Assembly (NCBI RefSeq): GCF_000742135.1
Contig: NZ_KN046818.1
Location: 2,992,097-3,056,096 of the forward strand
Source of the DNA: Klebsiella pneumoniae
GTDB taxonomy: Bacteria; Pseudomonadota; Gammaproteobacteria; Enterobacterales; Enterobacteriaceae
Reading direction: 5' to 3'
DNA length: 64,000 nt
The translations under genes and the position numbers were made by a program. Within the stretch, counting starts at the first letter, position 1. Every line of letters begins with the position of its first letter. This document shows positions 20,221 through 30,062 of the stretch, one piece after another. A model generated the notes under the pieces. That model searched no databases and was not told where the DNA came from. It saw only the letters and a list, made by a program, of their open reading frames with translations.

Positions 20221-21471
20221 ATGAAGAAACGCTTATTATCTACTTCAATCTCAACGCTGCTTTTGGGCCTTTCTGTGATGCCTGCTTTCGCAGATGAAGA
20301 CGTAACCGCATGGCGTCTGTTCGTCGCCGATCATGATAAACCCGTTGTGAATGTTATTGATGCACTGGATGGAGATAAGCTCGCAACATTTAATGTTAAA
20401 GGCCCTGCAAATTTATCTCGCAGCGAAAGTGGTGCCACAATTTTCGCTATCCAGGGTAGTGCTGGCGTAGTATCTACAATCGCTTCAGGCATTGCTTTCC
20501 ATGATCACGGAGATCATGCAGACATTGATATTGACGCTCCCAAATTATTACCGCTGGAACTAACGGGTAAAAAACCTGGTCATTTTGTTGAACGTCAGGG
20601 CAAAATTGCCCAGTGGTTTGACGGGGAAGATAGCGCGCAAATCCTGGGTGAAAGCGCCGTTCTTAAAGGTCAGAAGAATATAACGAAAGTAAATGTTGTT
20701 GCGCCACATCACGGCGTTGCTGTTGCTTACGATAATTATGCTGTCGTATCCATTCCCAACCCTGATGATGCATCAAAACGACCTGTCGGCGCTCGCGTGG
20801 TGGACCTGCAAGGTAAAAAAGTGGGTGATGATGCCTTATGCCCCGGACTTCACGGCTCAGCCGGCTCGGGTGATACTTTTGCCCTATCATGTGAGACTGG
20901 CCTCCTGCTGATTACGCAAAAAAATGCGGCACCGGTTATCAGGCACCTTCCCTACGCGAAAACGTTGCCAGAGGGAAGCACATCCACCTTGATCGGTGGT
21001 AAGGGAATGCAATATTTTATCGGTAATAATGGGCCAGACCGGATTATTCTGGTCGATCCTACCGAATCGGATAGCTTCCGTTTGATTCAGTTGCCTACCC
21101 GTCGAGTCCATTTCGTTGTAGACCCGGTACGCGCGAAATTCGCCTATGTGTTTACAGAAGACGGAAAGCTTAATCAAATAGATGTCCTGAAAGGGGAAAT
21201 TTCGCAGTCAGTGCGTGTCACTGATCCCTATTCAATGGATGGCCACTGGAATGATCCACGGCCGAGAATCGCAGTCGCTGACAATAAAATTTACGTCACC
21301 GATCCGTTGAAAAGTAAAATTATTGTGTTAGACGCTACTTCTTTTAAAAAGACCAGTGAAATTAGCGTCGAAGGGCAGCCATTTAATATTGTTGCAGTCG
21401 GCGGTTCAGGAAAAGTACATGGTGAACATCACGATCATGAAGCTCATCATCATGATGATCACGCTCATTAA
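20221..21471 (+). CDS. aztD: AztD-like periplasmic zinc metallochaperone
   Basis: Predicted periplasmic zinc chaperone that hands zinc to AztC. 416 residues: signal peptide ending MPAFA near residue 24, then a beta-propeller-like body with HDHGDHADID near 100, a likely disulfide pair in CPGLHGSAGSGDTFALSC, and a His/Asp-rich C-terminal tail (HGEHHDHEAHHHDDHAH). The start at 20221 follows atggagaac. Last gene of the azt operon; followed by a perfect hairpin. Confidence 0.85.
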   Translation: MKKRLLSTSISTLLLGLSVMPAFADEDVTAWRLFVADHDKPVVNVIDALDGDKLATFNVKGPANLSRSESGATIFAIQGSAGVVSTIASGIAFHDHGDHADIDIDAPKLLPLELTGKKPGHFVERQGKIAQWFDGEDSAQILGESAVLKGQKNITKVNVVAPHHGVAVAYDNYAVVSIPNPDDASKRPVGARVVDLQGKKVGDDALCPGLHGSAGSGDTFALSCETGLLLITQKNAAPVIRHLPYAKTLPEGSTSTLIGGKGMQYFIGNNGPDRIILVDPTESDSFRLIQLPTRRVHFVVDPVRAKFAYVFTEDGKLNQIDVLKGEISQSVRVTDPYSMDGHWNDPRPRIAVADNKIYVTDPLKSKIIVLDATSFKKTSEISVEGQPFNIVAVGGSGKVHGEHHDHEAHHHDDHAH

Positions 21472-21500
21472 TACTTGTCAAACCTAACAACGCCTTTCAT

Positions 21501-21527
21501 AGTAGATCTGCTGATAGCAGATCTACT
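21501..21527 (+). terminator. Hairpin after aztD
   Basis: Perfect 12-bp inverted repeat agtagatctgct/agcagatctact with a 3-base loop, 29 bases after the aztD stop. The T tract is weak (ttctggcttt), so termination is probable rather than certain. Confidence 0.55.
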
Positions 21528-21694
21528 TTCTGGCTTTAATAATCTTTTTGAATTTACCCTGGGAATAACATCCATGAATATCAAATTCCCTTTCATACTA
21601 TTCACCTCACTTTACAGCATTTACTGCTCTAGTTGATTACACCAGAATCTTTTCAGCTTTCAGCTCTTACAAGTAATATATTTATTTAACTCTC

Positions 21695-21949
21695 TCAAAG
21701 CTTTTGATTACGCAACATTGAACACAAAGGGCAATTGCATCCAGGTACTGCCACAGCAGCACAGGTTCCTAAAGTCGTCGTCTGAAACTGCCTGCTATGC
21801 TGGCTGTAATAGTTACTGATGATGCTGTCTTCTGTTGCGCGCAACTGCTTTCCTGAAAGATCTGAACCAGTCGTATCTTTCGCCTGAAATGCCAGAGCCG
21901 GAGTCGAAGCCATTGTCAGGGAGAATGCAACTATCTTACTGATTTTCAT
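21695..21949 (-). CDS. Small exported Cys-rich protein
   Basis: 84-residue protein I do not recognise. A clear signal peptide (MKISKIVAFSLTMASTPALA) leaves a mature peptide of about 64 residues ending in a Cys cluster, GTCAAV-PGCNCPLCSM, that could bind metal or form disulfides. The ATG follows aagaggttaac. A Zur-like palindrome lies 94 bases upstream, so it probably belongs to the zinc regulon. No similarity known to me. Confidence 0.65.
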   Translation of the reverse strand: MKISKIVAFSLTMASTPALAFQAKDTTGSDLSGKQLRATEDSIISNYYSQHSRQFQTTTLGTCAAVAVPGCNCPLCSMLRNQKL

Positions 21950-22042
21950 GTTAACCTCTTGTTAAATCTTCCTCTGAAACTACAGTATGAGAAAACGCAT
22001 AACAACTAGTTATCTTTCGGTATGCGGAATATGAGCCTGGAT

Positions 22043-22055
22043 GTTATAAAATAAC
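22043..22055. promoter_or_regulatory. Zur-like operator
   Basis: gttataaaataac, arms GTTAT/ATAAC around AAA, within the longer palindrome tgttat-aaa-ataaca. It is placed between the small Cys-rich protein gene (minus) and the possible plus-strand RNA. Confidence 0.65.
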
Positions 22056-22158
22056 ATAACACACCCACAAAAAAATGATACTATTGGGTAGTGATGTTCC
22101 TCTACAGAAGGCGTTCTGGCTGACTGTAACCAATGCGTACGCGGGCTATAATGGCCAG

Positions 22159-22243
22159 ATATAGCCTGACATCACACACCTTGTCGTATTTTTGCAAGCT
22201 TAAACGCTTCAGGCCTGCCCATGTTGGACAGGCTTTTTGTTAA
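22159..22243 (+). ncRNA. Candidate small RNA (speculative)
   Basis: A TATAAT box at 22147-22152 would start transcription near 22159. About 55 bases later there is a hairpin with gcctg/caggc arms followed by five Ts (to 22240). No ORF fits. The -35 region is weak and no family is recognised. Confidence 0.22.
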
Positions 22244-22343
22244 TGCCGCTGAACAGGATCTAGTTTATTAGCTTTCTGATCCTCATTTCAGTGGTGAACA
22301 TCGACTGAAAAATTACTGTGCAGCCGGGAAATGTAACGTAGTA

Positions 22344-22352
22344 AAAGCAGGA
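22344..22352 (+). repeat. IS1 target-site duplication, left copy
   Basis: aaagcagga directly left of IS1, repeated exactly at 23119-23127 on the other side: a 9-bp duplication typical of IS1. Confidence 0.9.
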
Positions 22353-22367
22353 GGTAATGACTCCAAC

Positions 22368-22869
22368 TTATTGATAGTGTTTTATGTTCAGATAATGCCC
22401 GATGACTTTGTCATGCAGATCCACCGATTTTGAGAGCGACAGCGACTTCCGTCCCAGCCGTGCCAGGTGCTGCCTCAGATTCAGGTTATGCCGCTCAATT
22501 CGCTGCGTATATCGCTTGCTGATTACGTGCAGCTTTCCCTTCAGGCGGGATTCATACAGCGGCCAGCCATCCGTCATCCATATCACCACGTCAAAGGGTG
22601 ATAGCAGGCTCATAAGACGCCCCAGCGTCGCCATAGTGCGTTCACCGAATACGTGCGCAAACCGTCTTCCGGAGCCTGTCATACGCGTAAAACAGCCAGC
22701 GCTGGCGCGATTTAGCCCCGACATAGCCCCAATGTTCGTCCATTTCCGCGCAGACGATGACGTCACTGCCCGGCTGTATGCGTGAGTTTACCGACTGCGG
22801 CCTGAGTTTTTTAAGTGTCGTAAAATCGTGTTGAGGCCAACGCCCATAATGCGTGCACTGGCGCGACAT
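22368..22869 (-). pseudogene. insB: IS1 InsB, frameshifted
   Basis: Second frame of the IS1 transposase. Residues from [18 protein letters not shown] through DRLRKTV are in one frame and [19 protein letters not shown] onward in another. The junction near 22658-22662 reads acggtttgcgcacg where IS1 normally has two more bases, and the total of 502 bases is two short of the usual 504. The fused InsAB' transposase would therefore be truncated, so this copy is probably not self-mobile. Confidence 0.88.
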
Positions 22870-23063
22870 CCGACGCCATTCATGGCCATATCAATAATTT
22901 TCTGGTGCGTACCGAGCTGAGAGGCGGTGTAAGTGAACTGTAGCTGCCATGTTTTACGGCAGTGAGAGCAGAGATAGCGCTGATGTCCGGCAGTACTTTT
23001 ACCGTTACGCACCACGCCTTCAGTAGCTGAGCAGGAGGGACAGCTGATAGAAACAGAAGCCAC
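22788..23063 (-). CDS. insA: IS1 regulator InsA
   Basis: 91-residue InsA of IS1, the DNA-binding repressor and N-terminal part of the InsAB' frameshift product. Zinc-finger Cys pairs ([14 protein letters not shown]) and the C-terminal helix-turn-helix ([20 protein letters not shown]) are visible. The A-rich slip site for the programmed frameshift (ttaaaaaactc on the coding strand) is present near the end. Confidence 0.93.
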   Translation of the reverse strand: MASVSISCPSCSATEGVVRNGKSTAGHQRYLCSHCRKTWQLQFTYTASQLGTHQKIIDMAMNGVGCRASARIMGVGLNTILRHLKNSGRSR

Positions 23064-23096
23064 TGGAGCACCTCAAAAACACCATCATACACTAAA

Positions 23097-24272
23097 TCAG
23101 TAAGTTGGCAGCATCACCAAAGCAGGAAAATCCTTTGCCGTTTTCCCAAGTAATCTTTCAGGAGAGAAATCACTCAAAAGCGAAGAACGCTTATCGTGGA
23201 GAATCTCTTCCGCGCAAAGCCGTCCGATCAACGGCCCCAGAGTCATACCACTGTGCGTCACCATGAGGTAGATTCGTCGCTTACCAGAGATATAACCAAG
23301 CCCTGGAAGACCATCTGCCGGTCGGGAACGCTGCCCAACAGCTATACGTTCCAGCTGTGCCATTTCCATATTATTAAATAGCTTCCGTAGCCTTTTGTGC
23401 ATTTCTTCACCGATATAGCTATCTACCGGTGCCGGATTTGCAGGATTGGCAAAGCTGTCAAGGTCGGGACACTGAAGCAGTAATCGCCCCCCTCCTTCTG
23501 GCCGGACATTTAACCCTGGCGTGATTAAATTCGCCTGTAACTGGGTTAACACCGGGCGCGTATAGCCCAGAAAACCACATGCGATTTTATTCGGCTGGTT
23601 CGGATCGATCATTGCCAGTTGCTGCCCAAGTAGCGAAGCGAGTTCGGCAGACCATCTTCCCGCCGCAATGACTATACTGTCTCCCTGCCAACGTTCGCCA
23701 TTGGCAAGGCTTATCTCTGCCCTATTTTTTTCTTCAGTTAACTCTGTCACTTCGCTTTGTGTTTTCAGTTCGGCGTTATGAACATGAAGCTCGGACACCA
23801 GCCATGCCATAAAAACGGAAGGTACCAGTAAGCATTCACCTGGAAAATACCAGATATCTCCGGCATGAGATCCCACGCGGATTTCAGGAACTTTGCGCTT
23901 AAGTTCATCTGCGGAAAGGTTCTGAACAGGATAGTTCAGTTCCAAAAGACGGCTGACCCGGTCTTGTAACCGTTTTTGCTCTGGCGCACCAGCCGCCCAT
24001 TCATAAGTCCCAGTCGCTTTTAGCCAATGACCTTCTGTGGTCCGTTCCTGTTGTAGCCGGATATGCTCGTCAATCGCCAGGGCATTGAGATGATGATAAC
24101 TTTCTGGTGTTTTGCCATCTGAATTAATCCAGGCAAAAGTCGTGCTGCTTGTCCCCGCCCCCACATGGCTACGCTCAAAAACAGTGACTTTTGCTCCCTG
24201 TTGCGCCAGGGAGCGGGCCACGGACAGGCCGAGTACGCCTGCACCAATAACTGCTATTTTTTTGACCGACAT
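23097..24272 (-). CDS. FAD-dependent amino-acid oxidase-type protein, 3' end altered by IS1
   Basis: 391-residue DAO-family flavoprotein (D-amino-acid dehydrogenase or glycine-oxidase like). The FAD motif AVIGAGVLGLSVARSLAQQG is at residues 7-26, followed by an ERSHVGAGTSS-type segment; GLGYISGKRR and THSGMTLGP are near the C-terminus. The last seven residues (LVMLPTY) come from the IS1 end; joining across IS1 and one copy of the target duplication would instead give FTTLHFPAAQ and a stop at 22313, so only about ten residues are replaced and function may survive. Last gene of the thrS-hemB operon. Substrate unknown. Confidence 0.82.
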   Translation of the reverse strand: MSVKKIAVIGAGVLGLSVARSLAQQGAKVTVFERSHVGAGTSSTTFAWINSDGKTPESYHHLNALAIDEHIRLQQERTTEGHWLKATGTYEWAAGAPEQKRLQDRVSRLLELNYPVQNLSADELKRKVPEIRVGSHAGDIWYFPGECLLVPSVFMAWLVSELHVHNAELKTQSEVTELTEEKNRAEISLANGERWQGDSIVIAAGRWSAELASLLGQQLAMIDPNQPNKIACGFLGYTRPVLTQLQANLITPGLNVRPEGGGRLLLQCPDLDSFANPANPAPVDSYIGEEMHKRLRKLFNNMEMAQLERIAVGQRSRPADGLPGLGYISGKRRIYLMVTHSGMTLGPLIGRLCAEEILHDKRSSLLSDFSPERLLGKTAKDFPALVMLPTY

Positions 24273-24313
24273 GCCTTTCCTCCTTTTTATCAGCTTCCTG
24301 ACGTTGGGCTTTC

Positions 24314-24649
24314 TTATGGCTTATCGCCAAGTTCATTCAATACGATTTCCATTGAAGGGGCTGATGTAAGCTTATCTTTATATTCAGCCGATATGTCAGG
24401 AAGGCTGGTAAACTGACCATCAAGAAAAAGAAAATCTATCTTATTGGCAAGATCCTCCAGCGCTTCGATTTCTGTTTTGAGATTTTCCCCCTTTTCCTTA
24501 TTGCCATCCAGAAGCCAGTCAATGGTGCCGTTTTGTTTGGTTAATCCACCAAGATCAATGACATGACCATCGATATTCTGTGCAAGAATGCGGTTTTCAC
24601 ACAGGAAAAGTAGATAAGGCATACGGTCCTGTTTACTGGTTTCGACCAT
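24314..24649 (-). CDS. Hypothetical protein in the hemB operon
   Basis: 111-residue acidic protein with no signal peptide or membrane segment that I can see, and no family recognised. The start at 24649 (MVETSKQDRMPYLLF) follows ctggagg. An upstream in-frame ATG (24703) lacks such a site. It is 41 bases before the flavoprotein gene and downstream of hemB, so probably co-transcribed; a role with the flavoprotein is possible but unproven. Confidence 0.6.
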   Translation of the reverse strand: MVETSKQDRMPYLLFLCENRILAQNIDGHVIDLGGLTKQNGTIDWLLDGNKEKGENLKTEIEALEDLANKIDFLFLDGQFTSLPDISAEYKDKLTSAPSMEIVLNELGDKP

Positions 24650-24801
24650 AACTGCTTCCTCCAGATTATTGGGCTGATACAAACGATTCGTCAGAATTCG
24701 CAATAAAGATAAGAATTAAAGTATAGAAATTCTCGCTGATTATGACGTTTACTCTCAGCGGTGCTCCTGCTTAGCGACTAAGGAATTTTGTCAACAGGGA
24801 A

Positions 24802-25857
<1,056 letters not shown>

Positions 25858-25884
25858 TTATGCCTGAGCAAAATAAATACGTGG

Positions 25885-27231
25885 CTAGCGACAGAATTCC
25901 AGTGGCAGGCCGTACTTCTGCTGTATGGTGCGCCCATTCCAGATAACGTGGCCATTTACCAGCGTCATATCAACCGCCCCGCCTGACAAAATCCGGCCTT
26001 CAAAGGGGGACCACCCGCATTTGTATGCCACATCCTCCCGGATTATCTGTTGATGACTAAACGGATCGATAACCACCAGGTCCGCCCAATAGCCTTCTCT
26101 GATATAGCCACGATCTTTGAGCTGGAAGCGCTCGGCTACAGCATGGCTGGTCTTTCTCACCACCATTTCCGGGGTAAAAATCCCCCTGCTGCTCATATCC
26201 AGCAGTGCAGGAAGAGCATGCTGCACCAGCGGTAAGCCGGAAGGCGCAGCAAAATAGTCATTCTGCTTTTCCTCCAGCAAATGCGGCGCATGGTCAGTCG
26301 CGATAACGTCAATAATGCCTTCATTAACGCCTCTCCAGAGGGCTTCCTGATGAAAAGAGGATTTTACGGATGGATTACATTTGAGCTTATGCCCCAGCAT
26401 TTCATAATCGTCATAATTAAAAAACAGGTGATGAACGCAGGCTTCAGCTGTAATGGTTTTCTGGCGCAGCGCCTCCAGCGTGGGGGCAGCATCAAAGAGA
26501 GCGAGTTCATCTGCGGTGGTGATATGCAGGACATGTAATCGGGTACGATGTTTTTTCGCCAGAGAGACGGCCTGGTGGGAAGATGTCAGGCAGGCGTCCA
26601 CAGAACGAATAGCGGCATGTTCGCCAGCAGGAATAGCGTCCCCCAAACGAGCCCGCCATGTCTCCTCATTATGCTTTATTGTCGGGGTATGCTCGCAATG
26701 TGTTGCTACCAGGCAGGGTGCGTTGGCGAAAATACTTTCCAGGATCTGTTCATCGTCCACCAGCATATTTCCGGTAGAAGCTCCCATAAACACCTTCACC
26801 CCACAGGCTTGCGAAGCCGTAAGCGCTTTCAGTTCGTCAAGATTATCGTTCGTCGCGCCGAAGTAAAAACTGTAGTTCGCCAGCGAAGAATGCGAGGCAC
26901 GTTGAAATTTCTCACGCAGCGCCTGAAGGGTCGTTGTTGGTGGCGTAACGTTAGGCATCTCCATAAAACTGGTAATGCCTCCCATTACAGCGGCAGCTGA
27001 TTCACTGGCAATGGTTCCCTTATGCGTCAGACCGGGTTCGCGGAAATGAACCTGATCGTCAATCATACCGGGGATCACCCATTTCCCTCGCACATCAATA
27101 ACCTGCCATTCCGTTCGGGAGGGAATAAGCGAGGCAATTTTCTGGATCCGTCCTTTATCAATGAGGATGTCGGCCGGATAGCGCAAGTCTTCATTGATTA
27201 TTAATGCATTGGTCAGTAATAAAGGCTTCAT
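25885..27231 (-). CDS. pyrC: Dihydroorotase-family paralogue (PyrC2 type)
   Basis: Amidohydrolase of the dihydroorotase class I/PyrC2 group, for pyrimidine synthesis. 448 residues. The first metal motif, normally HxH, reads DDQVHFREPG near residue 60, with Gln replacing the first His; the carboxylated Lys (GVKVFMG near 148) and DHAPH near 316 are kept. This may change the metal content. The ATG overlaps the stop of the M14 peptidase by four bases (ATGA), showing operon structure. It is a known type of zinc-regulon paralogue. Confidence 0.87.
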   Translation of the reverse strand: MKPLLLTNALIINEDLRYPADILIDKGRIQKIASLIPSRTEWQVIDVRGKWVIPGMIDDQVHFREPGLTHKGTIASESAAAVMGGITSFMEMPNVTPPTTTLQALREKFQRASHSSLANYSFYFGATNDNLDELKALTASQACGVKVFMGASTGNMLVDDEQILESIFANAPCLVATHCEHTPTIKHNEETWRARLGDAIPAGEHAAIRSVDACLTSSHQAVSLAKKHRTRLHVLHITTADELALFDAAPTLEALRQKTITAEACVHHLFFNYDDYEMLGHKLKCNPSVKSSFHQEALWRGVNEGIIDVIATDHAPHLLEEKQNDYFAAPSGLPLVQHALPALLDMSSRGIFTPEMVVRKTSHAVAERFQLKDRGYIREGYWADLVVIDPFSHQQIIREDVAYKCGWSPFEGRILSGGAVDMTLVNGHVIWNGRTIQQKYGLPLEFCR

Positions 27232-28079
27232 GACATCCCGCTCCCGATGCTGTTGCGCTCCAGTATCGATGAGATAAACGCGCCGATTAAATAACGGTTT
27301 GCTTCTGCTCGTTTTGCAAAGGGTTGCAATCCCGGCGTTTCAGTGCACGCTGCGACGTCGGAACAGGAAGAAAACAACCATGATTCAAATGACGAATCGA
27401 AATGGTTAAAAATAATGCCATCCTCACATTCACAACCATCAACTCGCTCTTTTTCCATGACCGGGAAAAAGCGTTCAAGTTCATCACGTAATGCCACGCT
27501 GAAATGACCCAAGCGAGTAGCATGTTCGAAAGTGTAGAGATACGCCTTATGACGAAGAATATCTTCATGGCAACAGAGCACACCATGACTTGCTGCGTTT
27601 TTCAGAAGCGTTTCATAGTTGAGCAGTACTTTTCCTTCAATAGAAGGCTCGACTTCTGCACCTTTGGTAAAGCCTCGGTTTGGATTCTGTCCAAGACTAT
27701 TAAGGCGGCTACCAGTGCGCAGACCAGAGAGGTTTACAAGCGGTAAAAAACTCACGGCTACGTTATCAAACAATTCAGGGGAGCCCTCGCGCAAAAAATC
27801 CAGCATCCCCCAACATCCCGCGGGTTCTTCTCCATGAAACCCTGCCGCAATCAGTACGTGAGGAACATCTGCCCCCTGATTAACAGACTGATAGAGTGAT
27901 ATTTCTCCATCACCAGTATTACTAAGAATGATCTCGGAAAGCCCCCATCGCCTGGACTGTTCTCTGAACGCCGTTTTATAAAAATCGATATCGTTGCTTT
28001 GGGTATCATCCTCCTTCACCGGCCAGACGTGACGACCGCTCTCGCGTCGGGGGATATCGCTTCTGCTTTGCTTAATCAA
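27228..28079 (-). CDS. M14-family zinc carboxypeptidase-like protein
   Basis: 283-residue protein of the M14 metallocarboxypeptidase superfamily. Zinc motif HxxE in GFHGEEPAG near residue 95, substrate-binding NPNRG near 131, and the probable catalytic Glu in ACTETPG near 250. No signal peptide, so cytoplasmic. The best start is TTG at 28079: ggagg lies six bases before it and it overlaps the thrS stop by eight bases; no ATG is available before residue 77. Substrate unknown; it could release zinc-binding or amino-acid ligands by proteolysis, which is speculation. Confidence 0.75.
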   Translation of the reverse strand: MIKQSRSDIPRRESGRHVWPVKEDDTQSNDIDFYKTAFREQSRRWGLSEIILSNTGDGEISLYQSVNQGADVPHVLIAAGFHGEEPAGCWGMLDFLREGSPELFDNVAVSFLPLVNLSGLRTGSRLNSLGQNPNRGFTKGAEVEPSIEGKVLLNYETLLKNAASHGVLCCHEDILRHKAYLYTFEHATRLGHFSVALRDELERFFPVMEKERVDGCECEDGIIFNHFDSSFESWLFSSCSDVAACTETPGLQPFAKRAEANRYLIGAFISSILERNSIGSGMS

Positions 28080-30024
28080 GGTGAACCTCCGGTGGCTGGC
28101 AAAATATTTTGATAGCGTCTGCCGCCTCATTGAGTAACAGCGTCCCCATGCACCTCCCGGTACGATCGCGCACCGTGACACGCGCCGCATTCTCCTCCGC
28201 ATCGCCAACGATCAGCAGGAAAGGAATGCGGGCCAGAGTCTGTTCACGGATTTTAAATCCAATTTTTTCATTGCGGAGGTCGGCCTCACAACGCAGCCCT
28301 TTCTTGCGAAGCGCCTTCAAAACCTGCTCCGCATAGTGATGCTGCTTGTCGGTAATCGTCATGACCACGGCCTGAACCGGCGACAGCCAGGCGGGCAGTT
28401 TACCGACGTAATGTTCAAGAAGGATACCGGTGAACCGCTCAAGGGAGCCGAAGAGCGCCCTGTGCAACATCACCGGGCGTTTTGTCGAGCCATCCTCGGC
28501 AATATAGCCAATATCAAATCGCTCAGGCAGATTCATATCCACCTGTAGCGTTCCGCACTGCCAGTCACGACCAATCGCGTCGCGTAACACAAACTCCAGT
28601 TTAGGGCCATAGAAGGCACCTTCACCGGGATTTACCGACCATTGTAATCCCTGCGCTTCCAGAGAGGCTGAGAGCGCGTTTTCCAGCCTATCCCAGTCTG
28701 CGTCGCTTCCCATCCGCTTTTCAGTACGAGTGGATAACTTGATTGCGACCTCTTCAAATCCAAATTGCTTATAAATATCAAGCACCAACTGAAGGATACT
28801 TTTACATTCCCCCTCGACCTGTTGCAGCGTGCAAAAGATATGCGCGTCATCCTGAGTAAAATGGCGGACCCGTAATAAGCCATGCAGCGATCCAGAGGGT
28901 TCATAACGATGGACTTTACCAAATTCAGACAGGCGAACGGGTAAATCGCGGTAACTCTTGATCCCGTATTTAAACAGCGATACCGCCCCAGGACAGTTCA
29001 TCGGCTTGAGAGCGAAATTCCGGCCATCCTCGGTTTGTGTCGTAAACATATGATCACGATAATTATCCCAGTGACCGGAAATTTCCCACAGGCTGCGGTC
29101 CATGACATCAGGCGTATTGACCTCAACGTAACCCGCCACCTCATGGCGGCTACGCATATAGGCAATAAGCGACTGAAAGATTGTCCACCCCCTGGGATGC
29201 CAGAAAACCGCGCCTGGCGCATTGTCCTGAAAATGAAACAAATCCAGCTCCCGACCCAGCTTGCGATGATCACGTTTCTCCGCTTCTGCCGTTTTCTCAA
29301 GCCAGCCATCAAGCTGTTTTTTGCTGGCCCATGCCGTGCCATAAATCCGCTGTAGCTGTACATTGTTGGCTTCACCACGCCAGTAAGCACCGGATACGTT
29401 AAGCAACTTCATATTTTTTAGAAAACGAAGATCCGGAACCAATGGGCCATTAAAGCCGTCCGTGAACTGCCTGAGATGGCATAGTGTCACCGACTTATCT
29501 GCCAGTATTTCCATCAACTCCGTTGATTTGAATTTCTCGCCCCGCTGCTCAAAACAGTCAATAGCCTGTGCCCGCGTGACCTGCTCTTTAATAATCGGCG
29601 GGTTTTCAGCGATCAGACTTGTCATGTGCTGCTCAATCATCCCCAGGTCATCGCGAGTAAAAGGTTTATCTACCGCGAAATCGTAATAAAACCCTTCCTT
29701 AGTCAGTTGCCCTTCAACCATCCTGGCCGAGGGAAACAGCTGTTTTACAGACGCTGCGAGAAGGAGAAGACAACCTCGGCGAATCGGGCCCAACGCTTCT
29801 TCATCAAAAACTGTAATGATATTGAGCTTTCCACTGTTCTTTGCTTTCTCAAGCAGATCCACACATTTACCATCAATTTCCGCGTACACAGCGCTTTTCG
29901 CGACGGAAGAACCGATGCTTTCTGCAACGTTCTGCAAAGTTGCCCCTTTTCTGACGTGCTTCAGAGAGCCATCAGGAAGAGTAAAAGTGAGAGGTTCTGA
30001 CTCTGTTATAGGCGCTTCTGACAT
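28072..30024 (-). CDS. thrS: Threonyl-tRNA synthetase paralogue (ThrRS2)
   Basis: Second threonyl-tRNA synthetase, 650 residues with the full ThrRS plan: TGS domain (about 1-70), editing domain (about 75-225), class II core (about 245-535) with LLRVRHFTQDDAH, and the anticodon domain to the end. The zinc-binding Cys (MNCPG) and His residues (DDAHIF, LHRALFGS) remain, so it is not a Cys-free form; MNCPGA differs from the usual MNCPGH. Such duplicates are known from predicted Zur regulons. ATG at 30024 has a better-spaced ggga site than the one at 30030. First gene of the leftward operon. Confidence 0.9.
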   Translation of the reverse strand: MSEAPITESEPLTFTLPDGSLKHVRKGATLQNVAESIGSSVAKSAVYAEIDGKCVDLLEKAKNSGKLNIITVFDEEALGPIRRGCLLLLAASVKQLFPSARMVEGQLTKEGFYYDFAVDKPFTRDDLGMIEQHMTSLIAENPPIIKEQVTRAQAIDCFEQRGEKFKSTELMEILADKSVTLCHLRQFTDGFNGPLVPDLRFLKNMKLLNVSGAYWRGEANNVQLQRIYGTAWASKKQLDGWLEKTAEAEKRDHRKLGRELDLFHFQDNAPGAVFWHPRGWTIFQSLIAYMRSRHEVAGYVEVNTPDVMDRSLWEISGHWDNYRDHMFTTQTEDGRNFALKPMNCPGAVSLFKYGIKSYRDLPVRLSEFGKVHRYEPSGSLHGLLRVRHFTQDDAHIFCTLQQVEGECKSILQLVLDIYKQFGFEEVAIKLSTRTEKRMGSDADWDRLENALSASLEAQGLQWSVNPGEGAFYGPKLEFVLRDAIGRDWQCGTLQVDMNLPERFDIGYIAEDGSTKRPVMLHRALFGSLERFTGILLEHYVGKLPAWLSPVQAVVMTITDKQHHYAEQVLKALRKKGLRCEADLRNEKIGFKIREQTLARIPFLLIVGDAEENAARVTVRDRTGRCMGTLLLNEAADAIKIFCQPPEVHLD

Positions 30025-30062
30025 TTTCATATCCCAACATAGCTCAGTGATTAACAGCAACT

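Larger units (their letters stand above)
21950..22352. other. Intergenic region with operator and possible small RNA
   Basis: 403 bases with no protein gene apart from the displaced native end of the oxidoreductase (to 22313). It contains the operator at 22043-22055, a TATAAT at 22147-22152 and a plus-strand terminator-like hairpin near 22213-22240, which together could define a short RNA. Confidence 0.45.
22353..23118 (-). mobile_element. IS1 insertion sequence (766 bp)
   Basis: Ends ggtaatgactccaactta and ggtgatgctgccaactta (inverted) are the IS1 terminal repeats. It is flanked by a perfect 9-bp duplication, so it transposed here directly. It is 2 bp shorter than the usual 768 bp, matching a 2-base deletion in insB. 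It has replaced the last codons of the oxidoreductase gene at its right side. Confidence 0.95.

Noticed and set aside
23097..24272. Idea that IS1 strongly truncates the flavoprotein
   Set aside because: Reconstruction across the IS and one target duplication gives a stop only about ten codons later, so little is lost.
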